Shown here: positions 28,143 through 37,543 of the stretch, piece by piece
How positions within the stretch are numbered: the stretch's first letter is position 1
Layout: every line of letters starts with the position of its first letter
DNA from: Pleomorphomonas sp. JP5
GTDB lineage: Bacteria; Pseudomonadota; Alphaproteobacteria; Rhizobiales; Pleomorphomonadaceae
Assembly: GCF_023721815.1 (NCBI RefSeq)
Contig: NZ_JAMDLI010000008.1
Location: 1,015,944-1,079,943 of the forward strand
Length of the DNA stretch: 64,000 nucleotides
Direction: 5' to 3'
Notes under the pieces: model-generated
Told to the model about the DNA's origin: nothing
What the model saw: the letters and a program-made list of their open reading frames with translations, nothing else
Databases searched by the model: none
Program-made: the position numbers and the translations under genes

Positions 28143-29147
28143 TCAGGTGCGCGCCCCGCCCTGCGAACGGACGCGGTCGAGCGCCACGGCAATGATGATG
28201 ACGAGGCCCTTGATGATGTACTGCCAGATGTCGGAGACGCCGATCAGCACGAGGCCGTTGGACAGCACGGCGATGATCAGCGCGCCGATCAGCGTGCCCC
28301 AGATGGAGCCGACGCCGCCGGTGAACGACGTGCCGCCGAGGATGACCGCCGCGATGGCGTCGAGTTCGTAGGACTGGCCGAGCTGGGTGCCGTTGGCGGC
28401 GAACAGGCGGGCCGCGCTCATCACGCCGCCGAGGCCGGCCATCAGGCCCGAGAAGCCGTAGACGAACAGGAACACCGCCCAGACCTTGATGCCCGAGAGG
28501 CGGGCGGCGCTCTCGTTGCCGCCGGTGGCGTAGATATGCACGCCGAGCACCGTCCGCCGCAGGATGATCCAGGTGACGATCACCGACAGGAAGGCGATGA
28601 TCACCAGCCAGGGAATGCCGAACAGGTAGCCGTTGCCGATGAAGGCGAAGGGCAGGTGCGAGTTGAAGACGGTGGTGTCGTTGCCGAGCAGTCGGGCGAC
28701 ACCGCGCACGGCGGTGAGCGAGCCGAGGGTCGAGATGAACGGCGGCAGGCCGATGAAGGCGACCAGCGAACCGTTGATGAGGCCAAACACCAGGCCGGCG
28801 AACAGCGCCAGCGGAATGCCGATCATGCCCATGTCGGGAATGAGCGATCCGATCACCGCCACCATGGCCGACGCGGCGAGGATGGAGCCGACCGAGAGGT
28901 CGATGCCGCCAGTCAGGATCACCGCCGTCATGCCGCAGGCGAGCACGGTGTTGATCGACGCCTGCTGGGTCACGATGGAGAGGTTCTGTGGTGAGATGAA
29001 GCGGCCTGACATCAGCTGGAAGGCGATGCCGAGCAGGATCAGGATCGGCAGCATGCCGACGGTGCGAATGATCTGCTGGATGAGGACCTGACGATTGGCG
29101 GCGGCCTTCTCACGGGTGAGATCGGTGGCCGAGGTTTCCTGGGACAT
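28143..29147 (-). CDS. Sugar ABC transporter permease (RbsC-like)
   Basis: A 334-residue inner-membrane permease with eight to ten helices and the RbsC-type stretches 'TAVILTGGIDLSVGSILA' and 'YELDAIAAVILGGTSFTGGVGSIWGTLIGA'. The ATG at 29147 follows AAGGGAACCGCC; upstream in-frame codons reach back toward the ATPase stop without similarity. It works with the RbsA-like ATPase and RbsB-like protein on either side. Confidence 0.92.
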   Translation of the reverse strand: MSQETSATDLTREKAAANRQVLIQQIIRTVGMLPILILLGIAFQLMSGRFISPQNLSIVTQQASINTVLACGMTAVILTGGIDLSVGSILAASAMVAVIGSLIPDMGMIGIPLALFAGLVFGLINGSLVAFIGLPPFISTLGSLTAVRGVARLLGNDTTVFNSHLPFAFIGNGYLFGIPWLVIIAFLSVIVTWIILRRTVLGVHIYATGGNESAARLSGIKVWAVFLFVYGFSGLMAGLGGVMSAARLFAANGTQLGQSYELDAIAAVILGGTSFTGGVGSIWGTLIGALIIAVLSNGLVLIGVSDIWQYIIKGLVIIIAVALDRVRSQGGART

Positions 29148-29178
29148 GGCGGTTCCCTTGCTTTCGTTTCTTGTGGCT

Positions 29179-30726
29179 TCAGGCAGCAGGCGCGCTCGGT
29201 TGAGCGAGGCCGGCGGCCAGGGCAATGATGTTTTCCTGGGTGATCTCGATACCGGTGGTGCCGCCGACCTCGCCGACGATGTGCCCCTCGCGCATCACCA
29301 GCACGCGATCGGCGATGCCGACCACTTCCGGCATCTCCGAGGAGATGACCAGCACGCCGACGCCCGCCTGCACGAGGTCGTCGATGATGCGGTAGATCTC
29401 CGACTTGGCGCCGATGTCGACACCGCGTGTCGGTTCGTCGAGAATGAGCACGCGGGGCCGCGTCTCCAGGAGGCGCGATAGCAGAACCTTCTGCTGGTTG
29501 CCGCCGGACAGCGATCCCACCTCGACGATCGGACCGGCGACGCGGATCGACAGTGCCTTGATGGCATCGACGGCACGCGCCCGGGCCTTCCTGAGGTTGA
29601 GAAACCCTCCCCCGCTGGCGTCGCGCCCAATCACTTGCAGGTTGACATTTTCCTGCACTGTCATGTCGAGGAACAGGCCCTGTCCCTTGCGATCCTCGGT
29701 GAGGTAGACGATGCCGGCATTGACGGCCTGGATCGGTCTATTGATGTCGAGCGGCTTGCCGTCAAGTTCGATGCTGCCGCTCTTGCGGGTGTCGGCGCCG
29801 TAGATCAGGCGGGCAAGTTCCGTCCGTCCCGACCCCACCAGACCAGCCAGACAGAGAACCTCGCCCTGATGCAGCTCCAGGGAACAACCGCGTACGCGGT
29901 GACCGTCGCTCACGTCGCGTACCTTGAGGATGACCTCGCCCCGGCTGCCCTTGGCGTCGTGGTCCTTCTTGTAGAACTTGGAGAGGTCGCGACCGACCAT
30001 CATCTTGACGAGTGTCTCGGCGTTGAGTTCGTCCCGCGTCAGGGTGCCGACATAGCTGCCGTCGCGCAGCACCGAGCAGCGATCGGCCAGCTCGTAGACT
30101 TCGGCCATGCGGTGCGAGATGTAGATGATGGCGAGGCCGTCGGCGCGCAGCGTGCGGATGAGATCGAACAGCTTGTCGGTCTCGCGCGAGGACAGGGCGG
30201 TGGTCGGCTCGTCCATGACGAGGATGCGGGCATTGGCGTGGATGGCGCGGGCGATCTCCACCATTTGCCGCTCGGCGATGGACAGCGTCGAGACGATGGT
30301 TGTCGGCCCGAAGGTGGCGCCGAGGCGGTCGAGCACGCCCTTGCAGTCGGCGCGCATGCGGGCTCGATCGACCTGACCGCCCGACGACAGTTCGCGACCG
30401 AGGTAGATATTCTCGGCCACCGTCAGGTTGGGCGACAGGCTGAGCTCCTGGTAGATGACGGCGATGCCCTTCGTCTTGGCGCTGAGCGGGCCGTCGATAT
30501 GGATGACTTCGCCATTGATGCGCAGTTCACCGCCGGAATCGGCCCGGTAGGCGCCCGAAAGAATCTTCATCAGCGTCGACTTGCCGGCGCCATTCTCTCC
30601 CATCAGGGCATGGACCTCGCCAGGGTAGACGGTCAGCTCGACATTGGCGAGCGCCTTCACGCCCGGAAAGGTCTTGGAGATGCCGCGCATCTCGAGGATA
30701 GGTGTCGTCTCAGGCGCGGACGGCAT
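29179..30726 (-). CDS. Sugar ABC transporter ATP-binding protein (RbsA-like, two nucleotide-binding domains)
   Basis: A 515-residue double ATPase. The first domain has '[14 protein letters not shown]' and '[15 protein letters not shown]'; the second has the degenerate P-loop '[14 protein letters not shown]', '[15 protein letters not shown]' and '[15 protein letters not shown]'. Such asymmetry is standard for RbsA/MglA proteins. Its start overlaps the end of the ROK gene by 17 bases, so the regulator is in the same operon. Confidence 0.93.
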   Translation of the reverse strand: MPSAPETTPILEMRGISKTFPGVKALANVELTVYPGEVHALMGENGAGKSTLMKILSGAYRADSGGELRINGEVIHIDGPLSAKTKGIAVIYQELSLSPNLTVAENIYLGRELSSGGQVDRARMRADCKGVLDRLGATFGPTTIVSTLSIAERQMVEIARAIHANARILVMDEPTTALSSRETDKLFDLIRTLRADGLAIIYISHRMAEVYELADRCSVLRDGSYVGTLTRDELNAETLVKMMVGRDLSKFYKKDHDAKGSRGEVILKVRDVSDGHRVRGCSLELHQGEVLCLAGLVGSGRTELARLIYGADTRKSGSIELDGKPLDINRPIQAVNAGIVYLTEDRKGQGLFLDMTVQENVNLQVIGRDASGGGFLNLRKARARAVDAIKALSIRVAGPIVEVGSLSGGNQQKVLLSRLLETRPRVLILDEPTRGVDIGAKSEIYRIIDDLVQAGVGVLVISSEMPEVVGIADRVLVMREGHIVGEVGGTTGIEITQENIIALAAGLAQPSAPAA

Positions 30727-31978
30727 AGTCTCTGAACTCCCTGAACATGGGCGCCGTACCGGTCAGGATCGACGAGCGCGGCGAAAAGTTGAAGAAGAGT
30801 GGCAGCGTGGCGGCACCAAGGGCGCCGGCGCGAGCTCCGAACGAGCCCTCGAGCACGTTTGCGACGGGCACGCTTTCCGGCGTGGCGGCGCCAAGCGCTT
30901 CGGCAAGACGCTCGACGATGATCTCGATGAGCCCGCAATCGAGATCGCCCTCAAGAACGACCTGATCGACGTCAAGCGCCGCCGTGGTGGAAAGGATGGC
31001 AGGAACAAAGGCGGCGACGGCGTCATCGATCCATTCGTCGAACGCGACCGGCCGGGGCTGGCGACGGAAGAGGTCGCCGATCTCGGCCAGCGTATCGACG
31101 ACATGACCGTGCCAGCGCAAATGGCGGCGAAGTCCAGCCAAAGACGTCCGGGTGAGCAGCACGTCGCAAGAGCGTTCGGGCCTAGGCGCCGATGGCAGCA
31201 TCGACGCCGGCACAGGCATCATGGCGAAGTCGCCCGCATTGCCGCGACTGCCGCGCAGGCAGTCGCCATCGAGCACAATGCCGCCGCCAACAGCCCCCCC
31301 GATGAAGAGATAGATGAAGTCCGATCGTGCCCGGCCATGTCCGTAAAACAACTCGGCAATGGCAGCGGCGTTTCCGTCGTTCTCAACGAAAACGGGGATG
31401 CCGGTCTCCGCTTCGAGCGCTGCGCCGAAATCGAAATCGTCCCACAAGCGGAAGGAGTTGGCCGGCAGTTCCAGCTCGCGCAGCCAGCTTCCGAGATGAT
31501 AGGGCTGGGCGAGACCGATGCCGGCAAGCCGCTCCCAGCGCTCCGGCCCGATCTCCTCTTCCAGCGACTTGATGTCATCGGCTACGATCGCCAGCATGTC
31601 CTTTGGTGGCGGCAGCAGCGTATCGTGCGACCGGCTGGCAAGAATGTGCCCTCCGAAATCGACACACACCGTCTCGCAGCCAACACGGTCGATGCGAACG
31701 CCGATGGAGTAGGCGCCCTCGGGCGCCAGCGCCAGCATGGTTGCCGGCTGGCCACGCTGCCCTTCACGCTTCTTGCCAAGTTCGACCACGAGGCCGGCGG
31801 AGGCGAGAAAGGCGATAATGGCGCCAATGGCATTGTTGGTAAGTCCGGCCGCACGAGCAAGGTCTGCTTTGGACGCCTCGCCAAACCGGCGTAGCGCCTG
31901 CAGTACGATCCGCTCGTTATAGAGACGAACCTGAGCAGAGTTCGACCCCTGCCCGGTCCGCATCGTGCGGGCCGACAT
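30710..31978 (-). CDS. ROK-family transcriptional regulator
   Basis: A 422-residue ROK repressor: an N-terminal winged helix ('[31 protein letters not shown]') and a sugar-kinase-like domain with '[17 protein letters not shown]' and '[18 protein letters not shown]'. The canonical ROK zinc motif (C-X-C-G-X2-G-C) is not evident, as in many ROK regulators that have diverged. The start at 31978 follows GGGGGAGTGAGA. First in the sugar ABC operon, so it probably regulates its own transcript in response to the imported sugar. Confidence 0.88.
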   Translation of the reverse strand: MSARTMRTGQGSNSAQVRLYNERIVLQALRRFGEASKADLARAAGLTNNAIGAIIAFLASAGLVVELGKKREGQRGQPATMLALAPEGAYSIGVRIDRVGCETVCVDFGGHILASRSHDTLLPPPKDMLAIVADDIKSLEEEIGPERWERLAGIGLAQPYHLGSWLRELELPANSFRLWDDFDFGAALEAETGIPVFVENDGNAAAIAELFYGHGRARSDFIYLFIGGAVGGGIVLDGDCLRGSRGNAGDFAMMPVPASMLPSAPRPERSCDVLLTRTSLAGLRRHLRWHGHVVDTLAEIGDLFRRQPRPVAFDEWIDDAVAAFVPAILSTTAALDVDQVVLEGDLDCGLIEIIVERLAEALGAATPESVPVANVLEGSFGARAGALGAATLPLFFNFSPRSSILTGTAPMFREFRDYAVRA

Positions 31979-32249
31979 TCTCACTCCCCCGGAACAGAGC
32001 AAAGCAACCGACTTGTCGACTGTTGAAGGTGGCGACGACGGCCTCCCAACCGTCGTCGCCCAGCCGAGGCAAGTTCTCCCGCGCTTCCCTCGATTAATTA
32101 ATTCACGATGAAGAACCTAGGTCCGATGTGCGAGACCGTCAATTCAGCCAAAAGAATGAAAGACATCCGGTTGACGCGACGGACAGATTGCCGCATCGCG
32201 CGCAGGCACGGTAGGTAACAATTATGAATTGTTTCAAGCGAGATGACGG

Positions 32250-33809
32250 TCAGACGAGCCGCCTGAACGCAACGTTTCGAGCAAGCCAGCAACCGAGGGT
32301 GAGCCCCTCGACGGCGCCGCTCGCCGCGCGGCGAACCTGCATCGTCCAGTCGCCCGGTGCCGGCGCATCCATGCTGCGCGGCGTTGCCAGCTTCCAGACA
32401 TCGCCGGCAAACGGTCGGATCTGGTGCATTGGTCCGCGACCGAGAAACCCATCGAAGCGGCCGGCAAAGGCAGGTCCAACGGCTTCGATCTCCAGAACCG
32501 AGTCGGTTTCCGCCGACCAGTAGCGGCCGGCGATGTCCGCCAACGGGGTGCCGACAAGCCGCGCCGCCAGACCACGAAGATTGTCACCCGGGCGCTCCAG
32601 GCGCAAACCGTCGCCCTCGCGGGAAAGGTTCATCCCCACCGAACGCGCCGCACCATCCTCACCAAGCGACAGCACCTCGGCACCCCCACCCATGTTGGCC
32701 AGGACGGCATTGCCATGGGTGATCACTTCGACCGAAAGCCCCGACTCCGGTTCAAGATAGGTGCCCGCCCACCCCTCTCCGACCGGCGCGCCATTGCGTG
32801 GCGACGACGGTCGACCGAGCGCCGCGCGCATCACGAAAAGCGCGGCAGCGTGAGCGTCGGCCTCGTGGTTGAACATGACGACGACCGACAGCCGCTCGGC
32901 CGCCGCGTGCAACCGGCGAATGCGGAAGCCCCGCAGCGCCCCGCCGTGACCGGTAATCGCGATATCGTCGATTCGATCGTGCGCAAGGCCCATGCCGTAG
33001 CGAGCCGGACCACCGTCGGCGAAAGCCGTCGGCGCCGACAGGCGGCGGTAGAGACCATTCGCATCGTTGCGAGTCCGATCGATGAAACCCTCCCAGGCGA
33101 GCATATCGTCAAGCGTCGCCGCCACGCCGGCATCCCCGGTCCAGAAGATGCGATTCGTCGCAGGGAACCAACCGAGCGCCGGACTGCCCTCGTAGCCGAT
33201 CGTGCCGTTGAGCGGCAGCGCCGTGTCGGAGGCAAGACGGGCAGCGCTCATGCCGGCAGGCTCAAAAATGTGACGGCGGTAGAGCTCGGCAAGCGAACGT
33301 CCGGACTGGTCCTCAAGGAGATCCGAGAGGATGCGGTAGTTGCCATTGGAGTACGAGTACTGACTACCCGGCTCGAAATGGGTGGTCTTCATGCGGGCGA
33401 ACAGCGGCCTCGCGTCCTCGCGGCGGAAGACACCCTCATGGTGAGCACCATGAAGGACGGTGAGTGCCCAGTAGTCGCGCAAGCCGGAGCGGTTGTCGCA
33501 GAGTTCGCGCACAGTCGGCCGTCGGCCCTGCAAGTTCGGCAGGAAGCCAGCAAGTCGATCATCAAACGCCGCGGGATCGCCAACGAGATCGAGCAACACG
33601 CCGCAGGTCATCTGCTTGCTGATGGAGCATATCGGAAGGAGGCGGGATGGCGTCATGGCCAGGCCTGCGTCCTGATCGGCGTAACCCCACGCCTCCCGAA
33701 CGATGACCTCGCCATCCTTCATCACGCCGACCGTGCCACCCGCCCCCTTGAAACGCTCCGGCAGGGAGGCCACGGCGGCGGCAAGGGCGGCACGATCTAT
33801 CGATGACAT
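32250..33809 (-). CDS. dap: D-aminopeptidase (penicillin-binding-protein fold)
   Basis: A 519-residue serine peptidase closely resembling the Ochrobactrum anthropi D-aminopeptidase. Ser62 and Lys65 (in 'CSISKQMTC'), Tyr153 and Asn155 (in 'YSYSNGNYR') fall at the same numbers as in that enzyme, and 'GHGGALRGF' supplies the third motif. The C-terminal half is the pair of beta-barrel domains seen in DAP. It removes N-terminal D-residues such as D-Ala from short peptides. No signal peptide is seen, so it is probably cytoplasmic. It follows the NMT1-type importer genes on the same strand (85-base gap). Confidence 0.9.
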   Translation of the reverse strand: MSSIDRAALAAAVASLPERFKGAGGTVGVMKDGEVIVREAWGYADQDAGLAMTPSRLLPICSISKQMTCGVLLDLVGDPAAFDDRLAGFLPNLQGRRPTVRELCDNRSGLRDYWALTVLHGAHHEGVFRREDARPLFARMKTTHFEPGSQYSYSNGNYRILSDLLEDQSGRSLAELYRRHIFEPAGMSAARLASDTALPLNGTIGYEGSPALGWFPATNRIFWTGDAGVAATLDDMLAWEGFIDRTRNDANGLYRRLSAPTAFADGGPARYGMGLAHDRIDDIAITGHGGALRGFRIRRLHAAAERLSVVVMFNHEADAHAAALFVMRAALGRPSSPRNGAPVGEGWAGTYLEPESGLSVEVITHGNAVLANMGGGAEVLSLGEDGAARSVGMNLSREGDGLRLERPGDNLRGLAARLVGTPLADIAGRYWSAETDSVLEIEAVGPAFAGRFDGFLGRGPMHQIRPFAGDVWKLATPRSMDAPAPGDWTMQVRRAASGAVEGLTLGCWLARNVAFRRLV

Positions 33810-33894
33810 CTTCACTCTTCCTTCGGATTGACCAAGCGCAGCTAAGGCAGCAAACCCTTGCCGCGCAAGGCCGTTCCAGCCGAAGTTCGTTCTC

Positions 33895-34713
33895 TCAGTG
33901 CGACATTGAGGACCGATGCGCCCATCCGGTCATGCGCTTCTCCACCCAAGCCATGATCGAATACATGACGATACCCTCGACGGCGAGCGCCAGCAGACCG
34001 GCAAAGACGAGGGGGACGTTGAACTGGCTCTGAGCCGAGCTCATCAGATTGCCGAGGCCGTAGTTGGAGGCCACCGTCTCCGACACCACCGAGCCGACGA
34101 AGGCGAGCGTGATCGCCACCTTCAGCGAGCCGAAAAAATACGGCATCGAGCGAGGGATTCCCACTTTCAGCATGATGTCGAGCTTCTTGGCGCCAAGCGC
34201 CCGGAGCACATCCTCGGTTTCCGGTTCGATCGTGGCGAGACCGGTGGCGACGTTGACGACGATCGGGAAGAAGGAAATCAGAAAGGCCGTCAGCATGGCC
34301 GGCACGGCGCCGATGCCGAACCAGATGACCAGGATCGGCACAACGGCAACCTTCGGCACGGCGTTGAAGCCGATCATCAGCGGATAAAGTCCGGCGTAGA
34401 TCACCTTCGACCAGCCGATAAAGAGCCCGAGTGCCAGTCCGCCGACCACCGCCATCAGAAAGCCGAGCGTGGTGGTGTAGAGAGTCTGCAGCGAGTTTTT
34501 CCAGAGCGGCGACCAATACTGGTAGAAGGCGGCGAAGATGCGCGAGGGCGCCGGCAGGATGGTGTATGGCAGATCGAAAATCCGGACCGCCGCCTCCCAG
34601 ATGGCGAACAGTGCGATGGTGTAGAGCCAGGGGGACGCTTTCACCCAGTTAATGCGGGCGACCAGAGGCTTTGTCGGCTCGGGCTTCTGAATGTCCTCGA
34701 CAACAGCGCTCAT
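33895..34713 (-). CDS. ABC transporter permease (SsuC/ThiX type)
   Basis: A 272-residue inner-membrane protein with six predicted helices and the family loop 'EDVLRALGAKKLDIMLKVGIPRSMPYFFGSLKVAI'. It overlaps the ATPase stop by four bases (ATGA). It belongs to importers of nitrate, sulfonates, taurine, riboflavin or pyrimidine precursors; the permease alone does not distinguish these. Confidence 0.9.
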   Translation of the reverse strand: MSAVVEDIQKPEPTKPLVARINWVKASPWLYTIALFAIWEAAVRIFDLPYTILPAPSRIFAAFYQYWSPLWKNSLQTLYTTTLGFLMAVVGGLALGLFIGWSKVIYAGLYPLMIGFNAVPKVAVVPILVIWFGIGAVPAMLTAFLISFFPIVVNVATGLATIEPETEDVLRALGAKKLDIMLKVGIPRSMPYFFGSLKVAITLAFVGSVVSETVASNYGLGNLMSSAQSQFNVPLVFAGLLALAVEGIVMYSIMAWVEKRMTGWAHRSSMSH

Positions 34714-35498
34714 GCCGCCCTCCTCGCGTTTGCGATCTCGCCGTGCAGTTCGTGAACGACGTCGTTGAAAGCCTTGTCGTAAGTGATCTCCAAATCGCGC
34801 GGCCGGGCGAAGGGAACGCGGTGCTCGCGCAAGACGCGACCGGGACGCGCGCTCATCACCAGGATCTTGTCGGCGAGGAACACCGCCTCGCGCAGGTCAT
34901 GCGTGACCAGAATGATGGTCACGTCCTGCGCGGCATGCAGGTCGCGGATGACACACCAGAGCTCTTCACGGGTGAACGCATCAAGCGCACCGAACGGCTC
35001 GTCCAGCATCAGGAGCTGCGGCTCATGGATCAGCGCGCGGCAGAGGTTGGCGCGCTGCTGCATGCCGCCGGAGAGCTGCCAGGGAAACTTCGACCCAAAC
35101 CCCTTGAGGCCGACCACTTCGAGCAAGTGCTCAGCCTTCTCAACATACTCGGCCTTGTGAGCGCGCAGCCGCTTGCGGTGTTTCTCGACGATCTCCAGCG
35201 GCAGCAGGATGTTGTCGAGCGTGGTGCGCCACGGCAGCATGCTTGGGTTCTGGAAGGCCATGCCAACGATGCTCACCGGCTCGGTAACGTGTTGGCCGGC
35301 CACGATGACATTGCCCGCCTGGGGAATGTGCAACCCGGTGACGAGGCGCATCAGCGTCGACTTGCCGCAACCGGAGGGGCCGACGACGGCGGCGAACTCG
35401 CCCTTGTCAACCTTGAATGTGAGGTCGGCCACGGCCAGCGTTCCGCTCGCCCCGCCATAGCGCATGTCGACGTTTTCGATGGAGACGAGATGGGTCAT
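34710..35498 (-). CDS. ABC transporter ATP-binding protein (SsuB/ThiZ type)
   Basis: A 262-residue ATPase with 'GPSGCGKSTLMRLV', 'AFQNPSMLPWRTTLDNI', 'LSGGMQQRANLCRAL' and 'LMLDEPFGALDAFTREEL'. Second gene of the importer operon, 78 bases after the binding-protein stop and overlapping the permease start. Confidence 0.9.
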   Translation of the reverse strand: MTHLVSIENVDMRYGGASGTLAVADLTFKVDKGEFAAVVGPSGCGKSTLMRLVTGLHIPQAGNVIVAGQHVTEPVSIVGMAFQNPSMLPWRTTLDNILLPLEIVEKHRKRLRAHKAEYVEKAEHLLEVVGLKGFGSKFPWQLSGGMQQRANLCRALIHEPQLLMLDEPFGALDAFTREELWCVIRDLHAAQDVTIILVTHDLREAVFLADKILVMSARPGRVLREHRVPFARPRDLEITYDKAFNDVVHELHGEIANARRAA

Positions 35499-35538
35499 GT
35501 GCCTCGCGTTTCAGGCTCGCTGTTCGGGGAAAGCGCGA

Positions 35539-35564
35539 GACCGGCCGAGAGGCCTCGACCGGTC
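35539..35564. repeat. Hairpin after the NMT1-type binding-protein gene
   Basis: GACCGG (35539-35544) pairs with CCGGTC (35559-35564), with an inner CGAG/CTCG stem around AGGC, in the 78-base gap between binding-protein and ATPase genes. Probably an mRNA-stabilising element. Confidence 0.6.
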
Positions 35565-35576
35565 CACATATCTTGA

Positions 35577-36617
35577 TCAGGGCAGCATGCGTTCGCCTTC
35601 GGGCGGCAGGAAGCTCGCATCGAACACTTGGTCGGCAGCCACCGCACCCTTGAGGCCCATCGAGGTCTTCAGCGTTTCGATGGAAGCGGCGAGCCGCTCC
35701 GGATCGACGCCGCCCATGCCGTGTTCGACGACATAGGGAGTCTTGATGTTCTGGGCGTTGGCCATGGTGAGGCGTTCGAGTTCGATGTCTGGGTTCAGCG
35801 TCTCGTTGCGCTTCAGCACGGCATCGACACCCTCCTGCGGGTTTGCGACCGCGTCTGCGAAGCCCTTGGCAAGCGCCTTGAGCACGCCCTTTACCACCTC
35901 GGGATTGCTGGCCGCGAAATCGGTATTCACGGTGACGGTGTTGCCATAGAGGTTGAGGCCATGCTCGGCCATCAGGATCGGCGCGATGTCATCGGCCGGC
36001 ACGCCCTGGGCCTTGAGGTTCAGGATCACCGAGAACGAGAAGCCGAAGACGGCGTCGACATCACCCTTGGCCAACATCGGTTCGCGCACCGGAAAGCCGA
36101 CCGATTCAAGCGTGATCTTGCTGTCGTCGATACCGGCGACGGCCTTGAAGGCCTTCCACTGGGCAAAAGCGCCATCCGGCGGCGGCGCGCCAAGCTTCTT
36201 TCCTTCGAGGGATTTCGGATCGTCGGTAATACCGAGCGACTTACGGCCAACGATGGCAAAGGTCGGGCGATCATAGACCATGAAAACGCCCTTGATCTTC
36301 TGCGACGGGTCCTCGTCGAGCAGCTTGATCAGCGAGTTGATGTCGCCGAAGCCCATGTCGTAGGTGCCGGTGGCGACGCGCGAAATTGACTCCACCGAAC
36401 CATTGCCGCTGTCGATGGTGACATCCAGCCCCTCGGCCTTGAAGTAGCCCTTGTCGAGAGCGAGCAGGAAGCCGGCCGCCGGCCCCTCGAACTTCCAATC
36501 GAGCGTGAACTTGACGGGTGTATCGGCAAAGGCAGCCGTTGCAGCGACGAGCGAAGCAACCCCAGCGAGGCCGACGAAAGCGACCCTCGCGGCGAGGCAG
36601 CGGGCGGATTTCAGCAT
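35577..36617 (-). CDS. ABC transporter substrate-binding protein, NMT1/THI5-like
   Basis: A 346-residue periplasmic protein with a signal peptide ending at 'TAAFA' (about residue 31). The mature start 'PVKFTLDWKFEGPAAGFLLALDKGYFKAEGLDVTIDSG' is the NMT1/THI5-like pattern, and 'YDMGFGDINSLIKLL' and 'LGAPPPDGAFAQWKAF' line the presumed binding cleft. The ATG at 36617 follows AAGGGGAACGTC. The family binds pyrimidine, riboflavin, taurine or related precursors; which one here is unknown. First gene of the operon that may also include dap. Confidence 0.87.
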   Translation of the reverse strand: MLKSARCLAARVAFVGLAGVASLVAATAAFADTPVKFTLDWKFEGPAAGFLLALDKGYFKAEGLDVTIDSGNGSVESISRVATGTYDMGFGDINSLIKLLDEDPSQKIKGVFMVYDRPTFAIVGRKSLGITDDPKSLEGKKLGAPPPDGAFAQWKAFKAVAGIDDSKITLESVGFPVREPMLAKGDVDAVFGFSFSVILNLKAQGVPADDIAPILMAEHGLNLYGNTVTVNTDFAASNPEVVKGVLKALAKGFADAVANPQEGVDAVLKRNETLNPDIELERLTMANAQNIKTPYVVEHGMGGVDPERLAASIETLKTSMGLKGAVAADQVFDASFLPPEGERMLP

Positions 36618-37543
36618 GACGTTCCCCTTATAGGCTTGTAATGACGCCAGTTTGCCGGGGAAGTGGTCAGAAATGCAAGTCAAATTGCTCAATGTCTAAG
36701 CAAAATGCAATTCGCCTATATTTTAGACTGATCGCAAGGCCGATTTGCCCCTCACGTGAGCAGTCAGTTGTGGATAGCATCGGCAACCCACGTCAAGTTC
36801 CTTCACTGAAGGCCTGCATACCGCCAGTCCAGTTGCATCACAAAGCCAGCAGGAAGCTGTCGTCGGAAAACACCACCAACACTGACAGAGGCGGAAGAGC
36901 CCGTCCAACTCCGGTCGGTCAGGCCAAAACCCGCTTGAGTTGGAAGAGTCTGGATCGAGCGGAACGGCCGCGAGAACGCCCCTCGACCACCAAGACAGCA
37001 GCTCAGAACCGTGTATGCATGAGTTCGCGGCATGCGATGCCGGCGAGAACGGCAATCGGCCACGTAAAGTGCGATGAGGAGCGACATACGCCGACAGGAA
37101 CACCTGGATCGGCGCCAGCCGAACCGACCACGCAAGAGTGGTCGATCGATACCGGGTCAACGAGGAGGCCACTCTCGCCGGCATCGATCGACCGACCCGA
37201 CAAGACCAGGAGATGCGGCGGACCTGGCTTCACCGGGTTGTAGTTGGAAAGCAATTGTACTCTTTCCAAAATCTCTAGACTATCAACAATATTTTTCTAC
37301 CGTTTTAACGAGTTATTTACAACAACATACAGGCCAAGCATCGCTTCTCGATACTTTAACCATAAAGAAGTAACCTTAATTCATGACTCGAAGTGTTCGC
37401 CGACAAGAGGATCAGAGACAGCCGATGAGTAGCACCAAGCCACTCATGCCACTGATTTTCAAAACAGGTTCGCCCCGAGAAGTCATCGACTCCTCGGCCA
37501 TGGCCGACCATCGGCAAGCAAGACGCTCTGGGAGTGCCTGCGA
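36618..37543. other. 926-base stretch without a supported gene
   Basis: No frame here has a ribosome binding site, family motif or codon bias I would trust. It must contain the promoter of the NMT1-type importer near its left end. The stretch 37240-37400 is markedly AT-rich compared with the window. A short plus-strand frame around 37090-37279 reads like protein in places and could be a decayed gene fragment. Confidence 0.5.

Noticed and set aside
36641-37243. 200-codon plus-strand frame upstream of the NMT1-type importer
   Set aside because: Composition is rich in Arg, Pro and Thr with no domain; overlapping frames on both strands look equally random.
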